From positions 85,170,593-85,234,592 of the forward strand of contig OY720639.1 in the NCBI GenBank assembly GCA_963169105.1: a stretch of 64,000 bases of DNA. The letters are read 5' to 3'. This document shows, in pieces, positions 31,627 through 42,869 of this stretch. The notes beneath the pieces were generated by a model. That model searched no databases and had not been told where the DNA came from. It saw only the letters and a program-made list of their open reading frames with translations. Position 1 is the first letter of the stretch. Every line of letters begins with the position of its first letter. Both the position numbers and the translations under genes were made by a program. Source of the stretch: Ceriagrion tenellum (Eukaryota > Arthropoda > Insecta > Odonata > Coenagrionidae).

Positions 31627-32267
31627 TCTAATATATAAAAATGAATGTTTGTTTTTTCGTCTTCTATGCGTTCCAATACCATTCATCCGGTCACAATGAA
31701 ACATTGTTGAGCTGTTGTGCGCGAGCCCGCCAAGGTTTCTGAGTTAATAAACCCATTGTACAATAGGTGGAGCGCGAATAGTTTCAACAAATGAGTGTTG
31801 GCACGCGAGGTTCTCAAACAAGCGAGGAACGACAAGCAAGCAACGAAGCAGATCGTTTACATGTAGCTCAATCACGTGCGTCAGAATCATATCAGTGAGG
31901 CATAACATCGCGTGCATCAGAAATCATACCAGCGAGACATAATTTGTGCTAAAAGGTACGTGATTGATTTGTACGCAGAATAAGATTTGATGCAGTGGTC
32001 TCTTTGTTTGCTAATTTTTTGAAATCTTGCTTTGGGTTTTCGTATAAGCTTTTCTTTTCCCTAAAATTGGATTTTTGAGCTTGAAAATCTTAAATTTTTG
32101 CACTACTTCAACAATGGAATATTTTATTTACTTGAAAACCGCAGCATAGGCACGGAAGGGAAACACATGCCATCATTTGAGCGTTACGTATTTTTACCTC
32201 AGCTTAGTATATGTGTACCTACTTAGTAAGAGAAAGAGGGATTGCAACGCATGCCTGGCACAACTAG
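31627..32267 (+). mobile_element. Non-autonomous Helitron
   Basis: Begins TCTAATATATAAAAATGAAT after A (31626) and ends GCATGCCTGGCACAACTAG before T (32268), so it sits between A and T as Helitrons do. The 3' end has a small TGCC/GGCA hairpin a few bases before CTAG. Inside, about 31810-31900 encodes QTSEERQASNEADRLHVAQS, resembling the repeated ETPEERQxRxAxDR motif at the N-terminus of Helitron proteins. Rep and helicase domains are absent, so it would depend on an autonomous copy. Confidence 0.8.
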
Positions 32268-32326
32268 TTATAAATGATATCAAAGCTAGCAGCCATTTTC
32301 AAAAATTAATAACTTGGTAACAAGTA

Positions 32327-32912
32327 CAGGGTGCGGCATTATATATTCCTTTTTTCAAAATGCAATTAAACTCATTTAATGAATGAGAATCTTTTATATT
32401 TTTTATGATGTTGTAGGTACATATCTAAAGTTTTGCGTTACGCAGTTTTGAAAATCATATCAGATAGGTGACGCCCCCCACTGTCCATACGCTGAATAAG
32501 CCGATTTCTGGCCTTTGTGGTGAACTTTACCAGCATAGCAGCGGGTATGTTGGCAATTTCTGCTCGGATGTTGGCCTTCAGGTCTTGTAGGGTCCTTGAA
32601 CGGTTGACATAAACACGGTATTTAAAACAAACCACAAATGGGGTTTTTTGGGGGGGGGGTTGACACAAATGCGGGCAGAAATTGCCAACATACCCGCTGC
32701 TAAGCTGGTAAGGATCGTGACAAACGCCAGAAATTGGCTGATTCAGTGTATGGACAATGGGAGGCGTCGCCTCTCTGATATGATCTTCAAAACTGTGCTA
32801 CCCAAAACTTTAGATATGTGCATGCAACATCATTAAATAAATAAAAAAATTCTCATTCATAAAATGGGTTTTATTGCTTTTTGAAAAAAGGAATTTATCA
32901 TGCCGCACCCTG
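32327..32912. mobile_element. Palindromic mariner/Tc1-type element
   Basis: TIRs CAGGGTGCGGCATTATATAT (from 32327) and its mirror ending CACCCTG at 32912, each next to TA (32325-32326, 32913-32914). Both halves carry the same transposase C-terminus in opposite directions: minus strand 32668-32438 (RAEIANIPAAMLVKFTTKAR, RMDSGGRHLSDMIFKT) and plus strand 32663-32790. The element is thus two 3' ends joined head-to-head, without any DDE domain. Confidence 0.8.
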
Positions 32913-32919
32913 TATTACA

Positions 32920-34015
32920 TAAAGTTGTGAAGTCATCATGGAGTTAACTGAGGACAGTAAATTTCAAGACAGTGTGTGTAGATCGTATGTTAACAGGAAA
33001 AAGGATGTGATATAGAGAGATACACCCAGGAAAGTGTAAAAAGCCGGGAGGAGATTCTCTGACATTCAAAAAAACCCACCTTTACCCTAAACACTAAATA
33101 AAACTTCCGGTGTTCACAGAGATCGTCCCTGTATTGGTCCACATTCGGAAGTGGCATAATGACAATTGGCAAAATCAACGTGCGGTACAAATTAACCCAT
33201 GAGATGAAGCAAAGACTCACAGGCTTGACGCGGTGAATTTGTCACAATGTGGCGTCAAAAGAAACAATTTAACAGGTATTTATCCACTTTTGACTATAAT
33301 TTATCGACTATGGTTTCAACGCGTAACCACCGTGTCTAATATCCTCCCTAAGGAAATTATTATCATAAAAAGCAAAGTTTGCCCGTCTGTTTTTCGGTAT
33401 GTGTCTCTGCCCGCAGCTTCCCTTCTCATAAGGAAATGAACGCGTTGAGTCCATTTTATTCGCTTGCATTCCTCTTCTCCTTCGCATATCCCTTCCGTCG
33501 CAGTATTCCTTCCGTCAGGAAGAAGTCGCAGGGTTTAGGGAGAATAATCTCACGCCAGGGGCCGACTTACTATAGGCACACTGCACTTTACTTTGTTGCT
33601 CACGGGGTTGTTAAACCCGCTTGCTAACCCCGTGAAGGACACGCACTCACACATAGTCACACACGGATAAATAGATTTCTAAAATTGTATGGCTTAAGCC
33701 ACAATTCAAGCAGTGTTTCAGCGAAATACTGGCATTATATCCCCGTATATTTGCGTGTGTGTTTTACTCACTAAGCTAATCCTTGGCACAGATTCATTAC
33801 TCCGCTCATTTATTAGCCTTTCCTCCCCACATATCCGAGACTCCAATGACCGATAGCGGTGCTGTTGTCGCTGACGTCATTTCCCAGTCGCCAGACCGAT
33901 GATAAACATCAGACAGAGTCATCTGCCAGAGTATACCATAACATGGTTATGTTCAGCAATAGCGAAGGCTAATTACGTGGATATATGCCAGTACATCCAT
34001 TGAATTAAACCTTAA
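32920..34015. other. No recognised gene; short hairpin at ~33599-33627
   Basis: CACGGGGTT and AACCCCGTG form a small hairpin at about 33600-33627. No coding motif or dispersed repeat seen in the remainder. Confidence 0.45.
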
Positions 34016-34020
34016 TACTT

Positions 34021-34331
34021 GTGTCGAATTTTCGGCACAAAGTTGGCCATCATTTCGCCGCGGACATTTTCGCTCGCGGACATCGTCGCGAGCCGGACAT
34101 CGTCGCGAGCCGGACATAGCGCGAGATGTTCTAAGTGCGGTAGGGAGATTTCAAAGTGCGCACTGTCGGCGATATTGCGCGTTGTCGGAGATATTGCGCG
34201 ACAAGAACAAGGTGCTCTACTTTTATAGTGAATTCGCATCTAGCAGCCTCTTTTCGGAACTTTGTGGCAATAGTGCTCCTCTACGCCGCCGTCTCAACCA
34301 ATGGCTGGACGAACAGTTCCCCTACTTCCCC
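34021..34331 (+). repeat. GC-rich dispersed repeat, copy 2
   Basis: Inverted relative to 14268-14541. Compared with that copy it has two short internal tandem duplications: CATCGTCGCGAGCCGGA at about 34081-34118 and a ~22-bp block with AGATATTGCGCG at about 34165-34203. The flanking 34332-34560 is not shared with the other copy. Confidence 0.65.
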
Positions 34332-34559
34332 CTTCTCCACTGATCCAGAGCTACCTCTCCTCCTTTTGACTGCGCTGACCGGACGTTTCATCGCAGCGGC
34401 CCTCTTCTCTGCCAGCCACCCAAGTGTGTACCTCGTCAGCAGGCATCGTTCGTCAAGTTCGTTCGTCAGCTAACCTGCAGGCCTCATTGTCGTGTAATCA
34501 TAATTGTGATTTAGTATATTAAATATAGTGTGACTGTTGGAAATCATTCCGTATTGGTC

Positions 34560-35405
34560 ATTTTTGACTCCTTTCCCACTGTGTCAATTCGTTTTTCCGC
34601 GACGTTCGTCGCATACACTCGTCTGTGGGCAGAAGGTTGATTAAACGCCGTAGAAAATACTCAAACTGGCCACAATTCCTGAGGAGAATAACATCTATAT
34701 ATTTGATAGAACGATGATTTTGTAGCTTTAACAATGTCTTGCACGAAGATTTGTTCGCCACGCGGGACTTATTGCATAGAACTATGTAGGATCAAGATAG
34801 TATGATATATTTCTTTATAACCGCGCAAAATGCGGTATTTTAGGATAAGTGTCAGTATAATGTTGTCGCAGTAAATCTGAGTTTTCTTTAGGTGCGTCGA
34901 TGACTATTTTTATATCACTTGAGTTACAGCTCAACTTCTCATTCCCTATTTTAATGACTTTTGTTGATGTAACTTGGTTTCGGCAACTCGGTCCCTGAAC
35001 GGTTTTTGTTTACGGCTTTTAGAGAAATCATAGCTTATTATCCTTATTATCACCATATTATATGTATAATTTAAGCCGTAAGAGCTCCCTACTTTATCAT
35101 AACAACCATATCGTCTAACCCTGCTCTCGCCTTATTTTACTATGGATAGCACAACGAAATGGACGATTTTGCTAGTGTAAAGAAAGAATATTCACCATCT
35201 GACAGAGAATCACGGCAAGTAACTCATTTGAAACTCCATTGAAACACATATTGGCTTATTAAAAAGAAACAACAATTCCACTATTCCACAAGGTATTTTA
35301 ATGCGTAAGACGCGTTCCAGCTCACAGAGCCACATCAGGTACAAGACATGTTTGGTAGAGAGCACATTACATGTACACATTTTACAAGTTTGAGAAAGGG
35401 TGACA
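34560..35405. other. No recognised gene; partial foldback copy near 35265
   Basis: At 35262-35302 AAGAAACAACAATTCCACTA, then AAGGTATTTTA, is a third partial copy of the left arm of the next element. Otherwise no feature. Confidence 0.45.
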
Positions 35406-35408
35406 GTA

Positions 35409-35905
35409 TAGTGGAAGCTCGTCATGTAAAAAAGAAACAACAATTGCACTAATCCAAAAGGTATTTTACTCTTCCTTCCCCCTCTCCTCTCCTTGGTGCC
35501 TCCTCCTTTTCTACCTCCCACCTTTCCCTTTCTAATGACCATGCTTGCTTTTCTTCCCCCTCACTACTTGTACCACCCTATACGGAGTAAAACTGAGTTT
35601 ACAAGGTGAGGAACAGAAATAAGGCGGGGAAGAGGCGGGTAAACGGAAAAATCAAGGGTAGGAGGGGGAATCCATTGTATCCTCGGGGAATAATGGAATG
35701 GGAAAGACCAGGGAAACAGAAAGGCGAATTGGGGAAAGAATAAGAACGGGGCGAGGGGGAAGAAAAGCAAGCATCATCATTAGAAAGAGAAAGGTGGGAG
35801 GTAGACGGCACCAAGGAGAGGAGTGGGGGGGGAGTATGGAAGGGTAAAATACCTTTTGGAATAGTGCAACTGTTGTTTCCTTTTCATATGACGAACTTCC
35901 ACTAC
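35409..35905. mobile_element. Foldback element, ~150-bp arms
   Basis: Inverted arms at 35409-35561 and 35753-35905 share TAGTGGAAG at the tips, AAAGGTATTTTAC, CTCTCCTTGGTGCC and AAGCATG/CAAGCAT. The arms are C/T-rich on one strand. The spacer is about 190 bp. Frames seen here (for example 35652-36095) come from the purine/pyrimidine bias. Confidence 0.7.
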
Positions 35906-35929
35906 ATCTCGCCTGAATATGTTGAAAAA

Positions 35930-36805
35930 AATATATTGGATTCATAGTGCTATGCATTATACTCGATTTCACCATAGTTTTCATCGTGAACACGGATTTT
36001 TTAAAATTTAAACGTATAAATAACATGAATAAGGAGAATTCGCTATAAAGTAGTAAGTTCATGCTGAATTCTAGGAAAAAATTGATGGAACACATCGCAA
36101 AATTGCTAAATTAGTTTGCAATCAATTTAATTCTATTTGAAAAAATCGGCTTTAACAAATCTATCGTCAGTAGGGTGTTAATCAACGAAAAACTTTGAAA
36201 TAGATGGTGAATTAGTAAAGTAGTGGCTAATTAGAAGAAACTGAATTTCTAAACATTCAGAGACGAGATGATAAAACATTTTTTTTAAACGGGCGGCGTT
36301 CTTTGAGTCCGCATGTCTGTGGTCAGGGGTTAACCAGACGTTATAAAATCGGGCCACAGTGTAGCGGTTGCTCAAACTTGGACTGTAAAAAGTCTCGCGT
36401 GTTTTGCATTCCGATATGAATGTGTTACGAATAAAATTCGTGCACCAATCCATTTTCCATGTAACCGCACCACCGATTTATTTTTAATTCTCTTTAGAGT
36501 TCACGTTTTGTGAAATGAAAAGATATTTCCTTTTATAGAATGATGAAATGCTTTATTAGTATCATTTTTAAACATTTATCAATTGTGTCAGGTTTTATTG
36601 CCGTATTTGTTCGCGGTCTGGACACATTCAATTTGATTTGCGGTCTTCTTTTTTGGCAGAACATCTGCAGATTGTTTCATTCCGTTGGCACGTCTGTTTT
36701 TTTTCTTGTTTTGAAGAGCTCATTCTCTATTTTTACGACAATAGAAAGCGATCAATATTCGTATTCTTCTACACCTCACGTTTTTACCAACCAAGGCATC
36801 CATGA
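35930..36805. other. No recognised gene
   Basis: Frames 36178-36453 and 36540-36824 show no known motif; the second runs into the next LINE and cannot be a real exon as drawn. Confidence 0.45.
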
Positions 36806-36809
36806 TACA

Positions 36810-37285
36810 TCTACATCTACGTAATACCCTGCGAGCCACCACGAGGGGGTGAAGATCACCAAACATGCACTATTGCCATGCAACTCGGATATTTAAGGGA
36901 GGCATGCTAGAGAACAGGGTCACACGCAGCTAGATGGTTAGCATCTACATAATAAGAAAGGGATTATTGGTTGTTATTACATGCATCATGCACTACAGAC
37001 TGCTCTTACTATATTTCACCTACCTATCCATTTGCTACGCTGCCTATTGTTCTCTCTGATGGTACACGGGAAAAATGACATTTTAAATCTATCGGTACGA
37101 CAATCTATCTCTCTAATCTTGTTTATCTGATCAAACCTAGCATAATACGCAGGGGTTCTTAATATATGTATATCTAACGTCCTCTGTAAACAAGGCGGTT
37201 TCGAATTTACTTAAAAGGTTTCACCTATATTTTAACCTGCGATATGATAGTAATTCCCATCCTAGTTCTTCTACTAAACTCGATA
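36810..37285 (-). mobile_element. CR1/Daphne-like LINE 3' end, subfamily B, copy 3
   Basis: Close relative of 6695-7152 over its whole length (AGCTAGATGGTTAGCATC, CATCATGCACTACAGACTGC, CTATCGGTACGACAATC). The 3' stem-loop has lost about 10 bp of its loop and right arm (CCACCACGAGGGGGTGAAG). Truncated at 37285. Confidence 0.7.
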
Positions 37286-37489
37286 AATAAACTTCAATAA
37301 ATAAAAGGCAAAAATTTGTTTGAGTGCTAGGAAGCAACATGCATTCAAATTCATCGTTTGGATCCTTTTCTGGGTTGGCTGAGTAAATTAATAAGTTGAA
37401 TTCTCACGGATATACACAAATGGCTGAACTATACTGTACCTGATGATGTAAGCTAAATGTCGAAGTCAGTCCTGCACTTGATTTAGCAC

Positions 37490-38047
37490 CATAAAAGAGA
37501 GATGCTACTTCGCTCTGGTTACGCAACACCTCTAATACGCCGCGAGCATTTGGGACCCTGATCATAAAGATTTAATTAAAAAAATAATAAAATACAAAGA
37601 AAATCTGCAAGCTTCGATAACAACTGCTATGAGCGAACACATAGAGTCTCACAACTTTTAGAGGGATTAAGATGGGAGCCCCTAGAAATTCGGAAGGGAC
37701 ACGCTAGGCTTAGATTGCTTGAGAAATTCAGAACTGACGTGTTTCAGAGCGACACAGAGAACATTATCATAATGCCTCACTACATCTCTAGGTCTGATGG
37801 AAATAAGAGAGGATAAGAGAGAAGATAAAATAAGAGAGATACATTGCCGAACAGATAAGTACAAAAACTATTTCTTCCCGCGCAAAATAAGCGATCAAAA
37901 TAAAATCTGAATTCCAATAAATACACTCCCATAATACACGTCACCATTTCACCTCCCAAAATCATACATCTTTTCACGGCTGGTGACCTAACACCCCCAC
38001 TACACGCCCATGCGGCGGCTCGCAGAGTAGTATGTAGATGTAGATCA
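37490..38047 (+). mobile_element. CR1/Daphne-like LINE 3' end, subfamily A, copy 4
   Basis: Broken frames give a WDPDHKDLIKK-type stretch, then RLRLLEKFRTDVFQSDTENI, the ORF2 C-terminus. Then 3' UTR and the stem-loop (CCCCCACTACACGCCCATGC, GGCGGCTCGCAGAG) and the tail GTATGTAGATGTAGATC at 38047. It parallels 57480-58290 but has many frameshifts. The plus strand carries CCTGATGATG at 37440 just upstream, a weak hammerhead resemblance. Confidence 0.7.
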
Positions 38048-38049
38048 GC

Positions 38050-38490
38050 TATCATCAATTCGATGACTGATTTGCAACGTGTTTCAAATCCACAATTCTT
38101 TACGCTACCCGCATCATTTCTACATATTTTTTATAGATTGACTTCCCTAATAATTTAAGTTATTCATTACATACCCGGTACTTCTCTCTAATATTCTTAA
38201 CTCATTCATCCTTTCAATTATTTTTGCAATTTACACGATGAGAGGGCAGAGAAACAAAGGCAGAGCAGCTGCCTAGCGAGGTGATGGAATATTAACCTCA
38301 AACATTCAGCATTGAAGAGCACTATTGCGGTTGCTATCTTCAGGGCAATTTCCGTTAAGGGGCAACGCGGGCACAATGTTCCGAGACCCAAAAGGGGTAT
38401 TATTATAAAACCTTGCGAGAAGTCACTCTGAATGACAAAAGAATACCCAAAAAAATATCGATTCTTAGTAAATAGTTATTATCTATTCAC
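38050..38490. other. No recognisable feature
   Basis: Nothing recognised between two LINE ends. Confidence 0.5.
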
Positions 38491-38495
38491 CTCTG

Positions 38496-38560
38496 GGGTC
38501 CAAACACCCCCTGTCACACGCCCATGCGGCGGCTGACAGGGTGGTATGTAGATGCAGCAG
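38496..38560 (+). mobile_element. LINE 3' terminal stub, subfamily A, copy 5
   Basis: Only the last ~65 bp remain: CACCCCCTGTCACACGCCC, GCGGCGGCTGACAGGGTGG, then TATGTAGATGCAG. The extreme 5' truncation shows that the 3' stem-loop and tail are the part always kept. Confidence 0.65.
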
Positions 38561-38654
38561 TAAAAGTCTACTTTTAGTTTATTTCTTTTGAGACCATGAA
38601 TTTTCACAAAGATGAGCCAAAATTATTGAACAAATTCAGTCAAACCTCCGCATC

Positions 38655-38830
38655 CTAAAGTATATATAATACATATAATAAATATATAATAGTATAGTAT
38701 AACTAAAGTATATATTATATTATATAAATTCAATGTTATATAAATATAAAATAAACTAAAGTATATATAGATTATATAAATATTAGGATATATAGAGTAT
38801 ACTAAAGATAATATATATACTTTGGGATAT
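38655..38830. repeat. AT-rich imperfect tandem repeat
   Basis: Repeated ACTAAAGTATATATA-like units with interspersed TATA runs (almost pure A/T). It has no coding meaning. Confidence 0.8.
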
Positions 38831-38849
38831 AATACAAACGACAAGGAAA

Positions 38850-39660
38850 TAAGGGAATAAAGGCCCGTCCTGCTTAGAGCCGCCGGATGGAGCGGAGCCA
38901 GCCCCTGTGTAACAATCCGGACCGCGACCGCAGTTAGCCCAGGGAATGCGCCCCAAAATTACTCCGACGAGCGAGTCTGGTGTTCCGAGTTACACAACCT
39001 CCGCCAACCTTCAACCCCTGAGGCCTCCCAAGCCCCCCCCCCTTACCCACCACTCCCCTGCTTCTTACCCACGTCGATTACCGCGCTATGCCGCTACCAC
39101 GAGACAAACCTCCCCCCCCGAACGCCCCCTCCCAAAACATGGCCGATGGAGAATGGCATTCCACTGACCCTCCTTCCATCCCCCCGAAAATTCCTCTCCA
39201 CAGCCACTCAGACGTCTCTTCCAGAGGGCTAATCCGTCTCCCCTTGTTCCTCAACTAATCCTCCTCCTCTATATCCTGCGTCGTCTCCCTCTCTTCATAG
39301 CCTCCCGCGATACGTACGCGAACGCAAATACTGCCGACCGTAACTATTTCGCTCTCAAATGTCAGACTGCAAAAGGGAGAAAATCATATTGCGCGCGAGA
39401 ATGCACTGCAAAAGTTTTCCCTTCACAAAGGTGCCTTCACGAAAAGGGAGGAAAGTAACTATTGCATGTTTAGGCACGTCACTTGGAAAATAGAGGGGAA
39501 ACAAAAAAAAAACAAAATACTTCAACGGGAATCAAATGCCACGAATGCAACCCATGTTACACTGCGTTAGCTAGAACGGTCGATATAAGTTTGGCAGTGA
39601 TAACACTCGACCGAAGGAATTTACTGAATTTGGATAACAGTACATAGCTCGCAAAAAAAC
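38850..39660. other. No recognised gene; C-rich patch and a shared 50-bp segment
   Basis: A C-rich block at 39025-39125 gives a proline-rich 73-codon frame that looks compositional. At 39370-39425 a segment with ATATTGCGCGCGAGAATGC recurs at 42769-42822. Confidence 0.45.
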
Positions 39661-39664
39661 TTAA

Positions 39665-40197
39665 GGTAGTCCGAGCTAGATAGTTCCCTAGTCATAATAG
39701 AGACCATATTCGAATTATACGTTTTAATTTCACTAGCTGTAGGACACATAAATTAAGTACTGCATTATTAATGGTACAATAATGTAGTTATATGACAGAA
39801 ATGGTAAGTAATAAAATGAAAATATCTAAGTAAGTCTTTAACTTGACTCATTTTTTTCGCGTGGTGCGTTTGAAACTCTTTCAAAACGGAAGGTTTATCG
39901 TAATCCCGAAGAACCTATTGCGGTGACAATATGATTAATTTTCAAAATAGTTGAGAAAACATACAAACTACACGCTGTTAGTTTTTTTACGACATCTAAG
40001 AGTTATAAATTCCTCACGTTTTTAAATTAATTCTCCATTTCCCTTGTAAAAGGGCTGGTATTTTTTGGCAAACATCTCCGAAAGTAATGAGGATAGGGGT
40101 TGAAGGTTTGATGTCATTAGAAGGGTGAGATATTTTTCTTTGAAATGAGACCAAATGTATTCATTTCTAGGTAAAATGATATTTCGCTCAAACTACC
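39665..40197 (-). mobile_element. TTAA-type MITE, copy 5 (complete)
   Basis: Perfect TTAA on both sides (39661-39664, 40198-40201). Left terminus GGTAGTCCGAGCTAGATAG, right terminus CGCTCAAACTACC. 533 bp, no coding capacity. With copy 7 this is the best specimen for defining the family. Confidence 0.85.
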
Positions 40198-40346
40198 TTA
40201 AATACTTTCATCTTACACTTCCGAAACGAAATCTACGGTGATGTAAAGAACACTTGTCATTTTGCCACAATTTATTTTCAAAACTTTTGTCAAAAAAATT
40301 ACGTATGAAAGGGTTTCAGGCGTAACTTTCTGTAAATATTCAATAT

Positions 40347-40488
40347 CCATACTGGTAAGAATGAAAACTCGATAGTTAATTAGATAAATAAAAAACCTTG
40401 AGAGTGACATAAAGTGTCGAAACCATGGTCGGTGTTTATTAAAACAATGTGGAAATTTACTATCGAGTTTACATTCTTACCAGTATGA
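40347..40488 (+). mobile_element. Penelope-type hairpin carrying a ribozyme-like loop
   Basis: Arms of 29 bp (40347-40375 and 40460-40488, with CATACTGGTAAGAATG and its mirror) differ at two positions and enclose an 84-bp loop. The loop contains hammerhead-like motif 3. The same arm-loop plan recurs at 17411-17576. Identified as Penelope-type by analogy; no coding sequence. Confidence 0.55.
40385..40440 (+). ncRNA. Hammerhead-ribozyme-like motif 3
   Basis: Stem II GACA (40406-40409) with TGTC (40415-40418), exact GAAA (40419-40422), stem III ACC-AT-GGT (40422-40429), cleavage expected after C40430. Stem I can form between AATAAA..CC before the core and GG..TTTATT after the cleavage site. The CTGANGA box is altered (TTGAGAG region), so this copy is probably inactive. 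Confidence 0.4.
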
Positions 40489-40499
40489 AAAAAATATAA

Positions 40500-41085
40500 C
40501 ATAATCACATGCTTCATGATATGTCACTTACTTAAACTGTAACAAATTAATACTACATTTACTCTATTAATTATCTCAATTTTCAAATTATTTTTTAAAA
40601 TAAAAATTAATTTTCTACGGTTTATATGGTTCTATGCTATATTCTGCAGAATTCGTTGTCGATTGGTAATACAATTCCGCGTTCCTAGGCAATCATACTG
40701 AGCCTGAGCTGCATATTCATGACCTGATATTATTTATATGTGTACAATGTAATTGATATGTATGTCCCGTCGACAGCCCAAAAGGCCTGACGGAATATAA
40801 GTGTAATGATAGTTAATAAAAATAACAAATTAAGAAATCGTATCTGATGGTAATGGTAACCTCAGGTACCTGATAATGATGCCCTTACGTCGCCTAACTA
40901 GTTGTGACGATGAGAATAGATTTGTGGAAAAATACAAAGTGTCCTTTGCGTTATGATAAATTTTCACGAAGCCACGCCTGAACTCACCGATTTAATGAAG
41001 GTCACTGTATAATTCCACTGCTAAATATGTTTTAGTAAAGAAGATATATAGCCACAGAGGAATAAAATATTAAGCAACCTATTTT
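40500..41085. other. No recognisable feature
   Basis: AT-rich, no call. Confidence 0.5.
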
Positions 41086-41089
41086 TTCA

Positions 41090-42175
41090 TTTCAATATCA
41101 ACAAGATTCTTGGAATGTGATCACTTGTGTTTCTCTGATAGCCAACGTTCCACCAAAGGTTTCAAGTTGATGTTTCAGTATTACTGGTCTCCATTCCCGG
41201 ATAATGCCAAAATATTTGGTGAAAATTTGCTTAGAAATGCTTGAGTGACCACAATACAAGAATCTCGTGGTAACATATGAGGACCCCAGAAGTCAAGGGG
41301 TCTAAGTAGCAAAACCATTGTTTAGAGAAAACTTAAGTCAAAGTTGAAAATGTTTGGTACAACCCACTAAGTAGTTAAGAGGCATTACCCTAGATAGCAG
41401 CACCTGTCAAGAAAATCACTTGGATCCCTATACCACCTAAAAGATTAATATTTTCACATCCCATTCCTGTACCTAACTTATTTTTTTCAAACATGTCACT
41501 TAGACCCCTTGACTTCTGGGGTCCACATATATTATAAATGGTCGAGAAAGTTAAAAATCATTAATATTTCTTTCGAACTCATTTATTTCGAACCGAAATC
41601 ATCTGCTTTTACAACGTACAACGATACACTTATACAAAGTTCACTAAATACAAAACATTTGCCGTACTTACATGACTCTAGCTAAATTATTTGATATTAA
41701 TAAGATTCTTGAATATTTGGTCACTGATGTATTTAACTCACAGTTAACGTTTCGCCAAACATATTAGAATCTTCAGGGCTTTGCAGCAGAAAACAAAGTG
41801 ACAGACAGCCAGGTAATTATACAAACTTTAGTATTTTAGGTTTTTTGTGTTTAAAATAGAAAATTATTAATTTTATCTCAATTAATTTATTTATTTACAT
41901 TTTTTACAGGACTTGAAAATGGTGTATGTCAATTTGATTGTTTACATATTTCTTTACTCTTTGGAGTTGTTATTTTTTTCGTTCAATATAAAGCTCGATG
42001 GTGGGTGTATTTTCGATTCCTCAACTTTTGTACTAATATTTGTATTAATACCTAGATGTGAGTCTATTTGTTTCGTTTTCCTCAGCCCTGTGGATGCCAA
42101 TTGATTTGGCAAAAAGTTGGCTATGTGTTAAATATATTAATGCCCAAATATTCAAGAATCTTAATACTATCTATG
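41090..42175. repeat. Complex of inverted and direct repeats
   Basis: A ~100-bp segment at 41090-41190 recurs in direct order at 41690-41790 (CAAGATTCTTGGAAT or TAAGATTCTTGAAT, then AACGTTTC-like), and inverted at 42105-42170 (CAAATATTCAAGAATCTTAA). Inside, 41273-41307 and 41500-41534 form a second inverted pair with ~33-bp arms (GACCCCAGAAGTCAAGGGG). Probably nested Penelope-type terminal repeats. Confidence 0.55.
41749..41782 (-). ncRNA. Hammerhead-ribozyme-like motif 4 (relic)
   Basis: Minus strand: exact CTGAAGA (41770-41776) and exact GAAA (41750-41753) with CGTT after it, at the right distance for a hammerhead. The bases between do not form a stem II, so it is at best a decayed copy. 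Confidence 0.3.
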
Positions 42176-42184
42176 TTATATTGG

Positions 42185-42765
42185 TCGCGACAGTGATAAT
42201 TGATTAATTATTTACTATCATACTGTTACATTACGTTACCTATATACACATAACGTCGCGCGACTCTTTCACAATTCCACCCACTGCGTTACGCCAATCA
42301 GAGATCTCAAAGGAACGACCGCCCTTTCGCCGCATTGATGGCAGATGTTTTCTTTTAATCTGTTAACGAATAAAATCGCCTTCATGGGCAGTCAGACGAT
42401 TTGGAACGGGTGATCGTATCACCATTAGGCCCGCTTTTGTTCGTTGAATGCTATCCCTGAGAACAAAACGATATCAGACCTCGTTTTTCGCAGCCCTTGT
42501 ATTCATCAAATTCCTCCTGTTTACATCAATACCAATCATCCAGCAATCGATTTCGTGAGGCTTTTGCCATGGCTTTTCCAGTCGAAACAAAAAGTGGAAT
42601 CAAAATTTTCCGAAGCATTGTTTTTAAAAGTAATGCTTTATGTTACGGCACCCCTAAGAAAACTAAAAAGCAAAACTGATGTTACAAAAATGCATATCAG
42701 GAGAGGAATGTAGTTTAACGCATATTTTTTTCAAGTAGACGGCAGTGCCATCTACCGTTTGTAAT
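42185..42765. other. No recognised gene
   Basis: An 89-codon frame at 42444-42713 has no known motif. Confidence 0.45.
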
Positions 42766-42869
42766 ATGTTGCAAAGGGAGAAAATTATATTGCGCGCGAG
42801 AATGCACTGAAAAGTTATGGCTTCACAATGAGATGTATAATGTAGGTGGTTTCCGGCGATACTTTATGG

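Noticed and set aside
35210..36095. Several 70-150-codon frames
   Set aside because: They follow the strong purine/pyrimidine strand bias of the foldback element's arms.
38946..39167. Proline-rich 73-codon frame
   Set aside because: Explained by C-runs and CCT/CCC-rich DNA; no domain.
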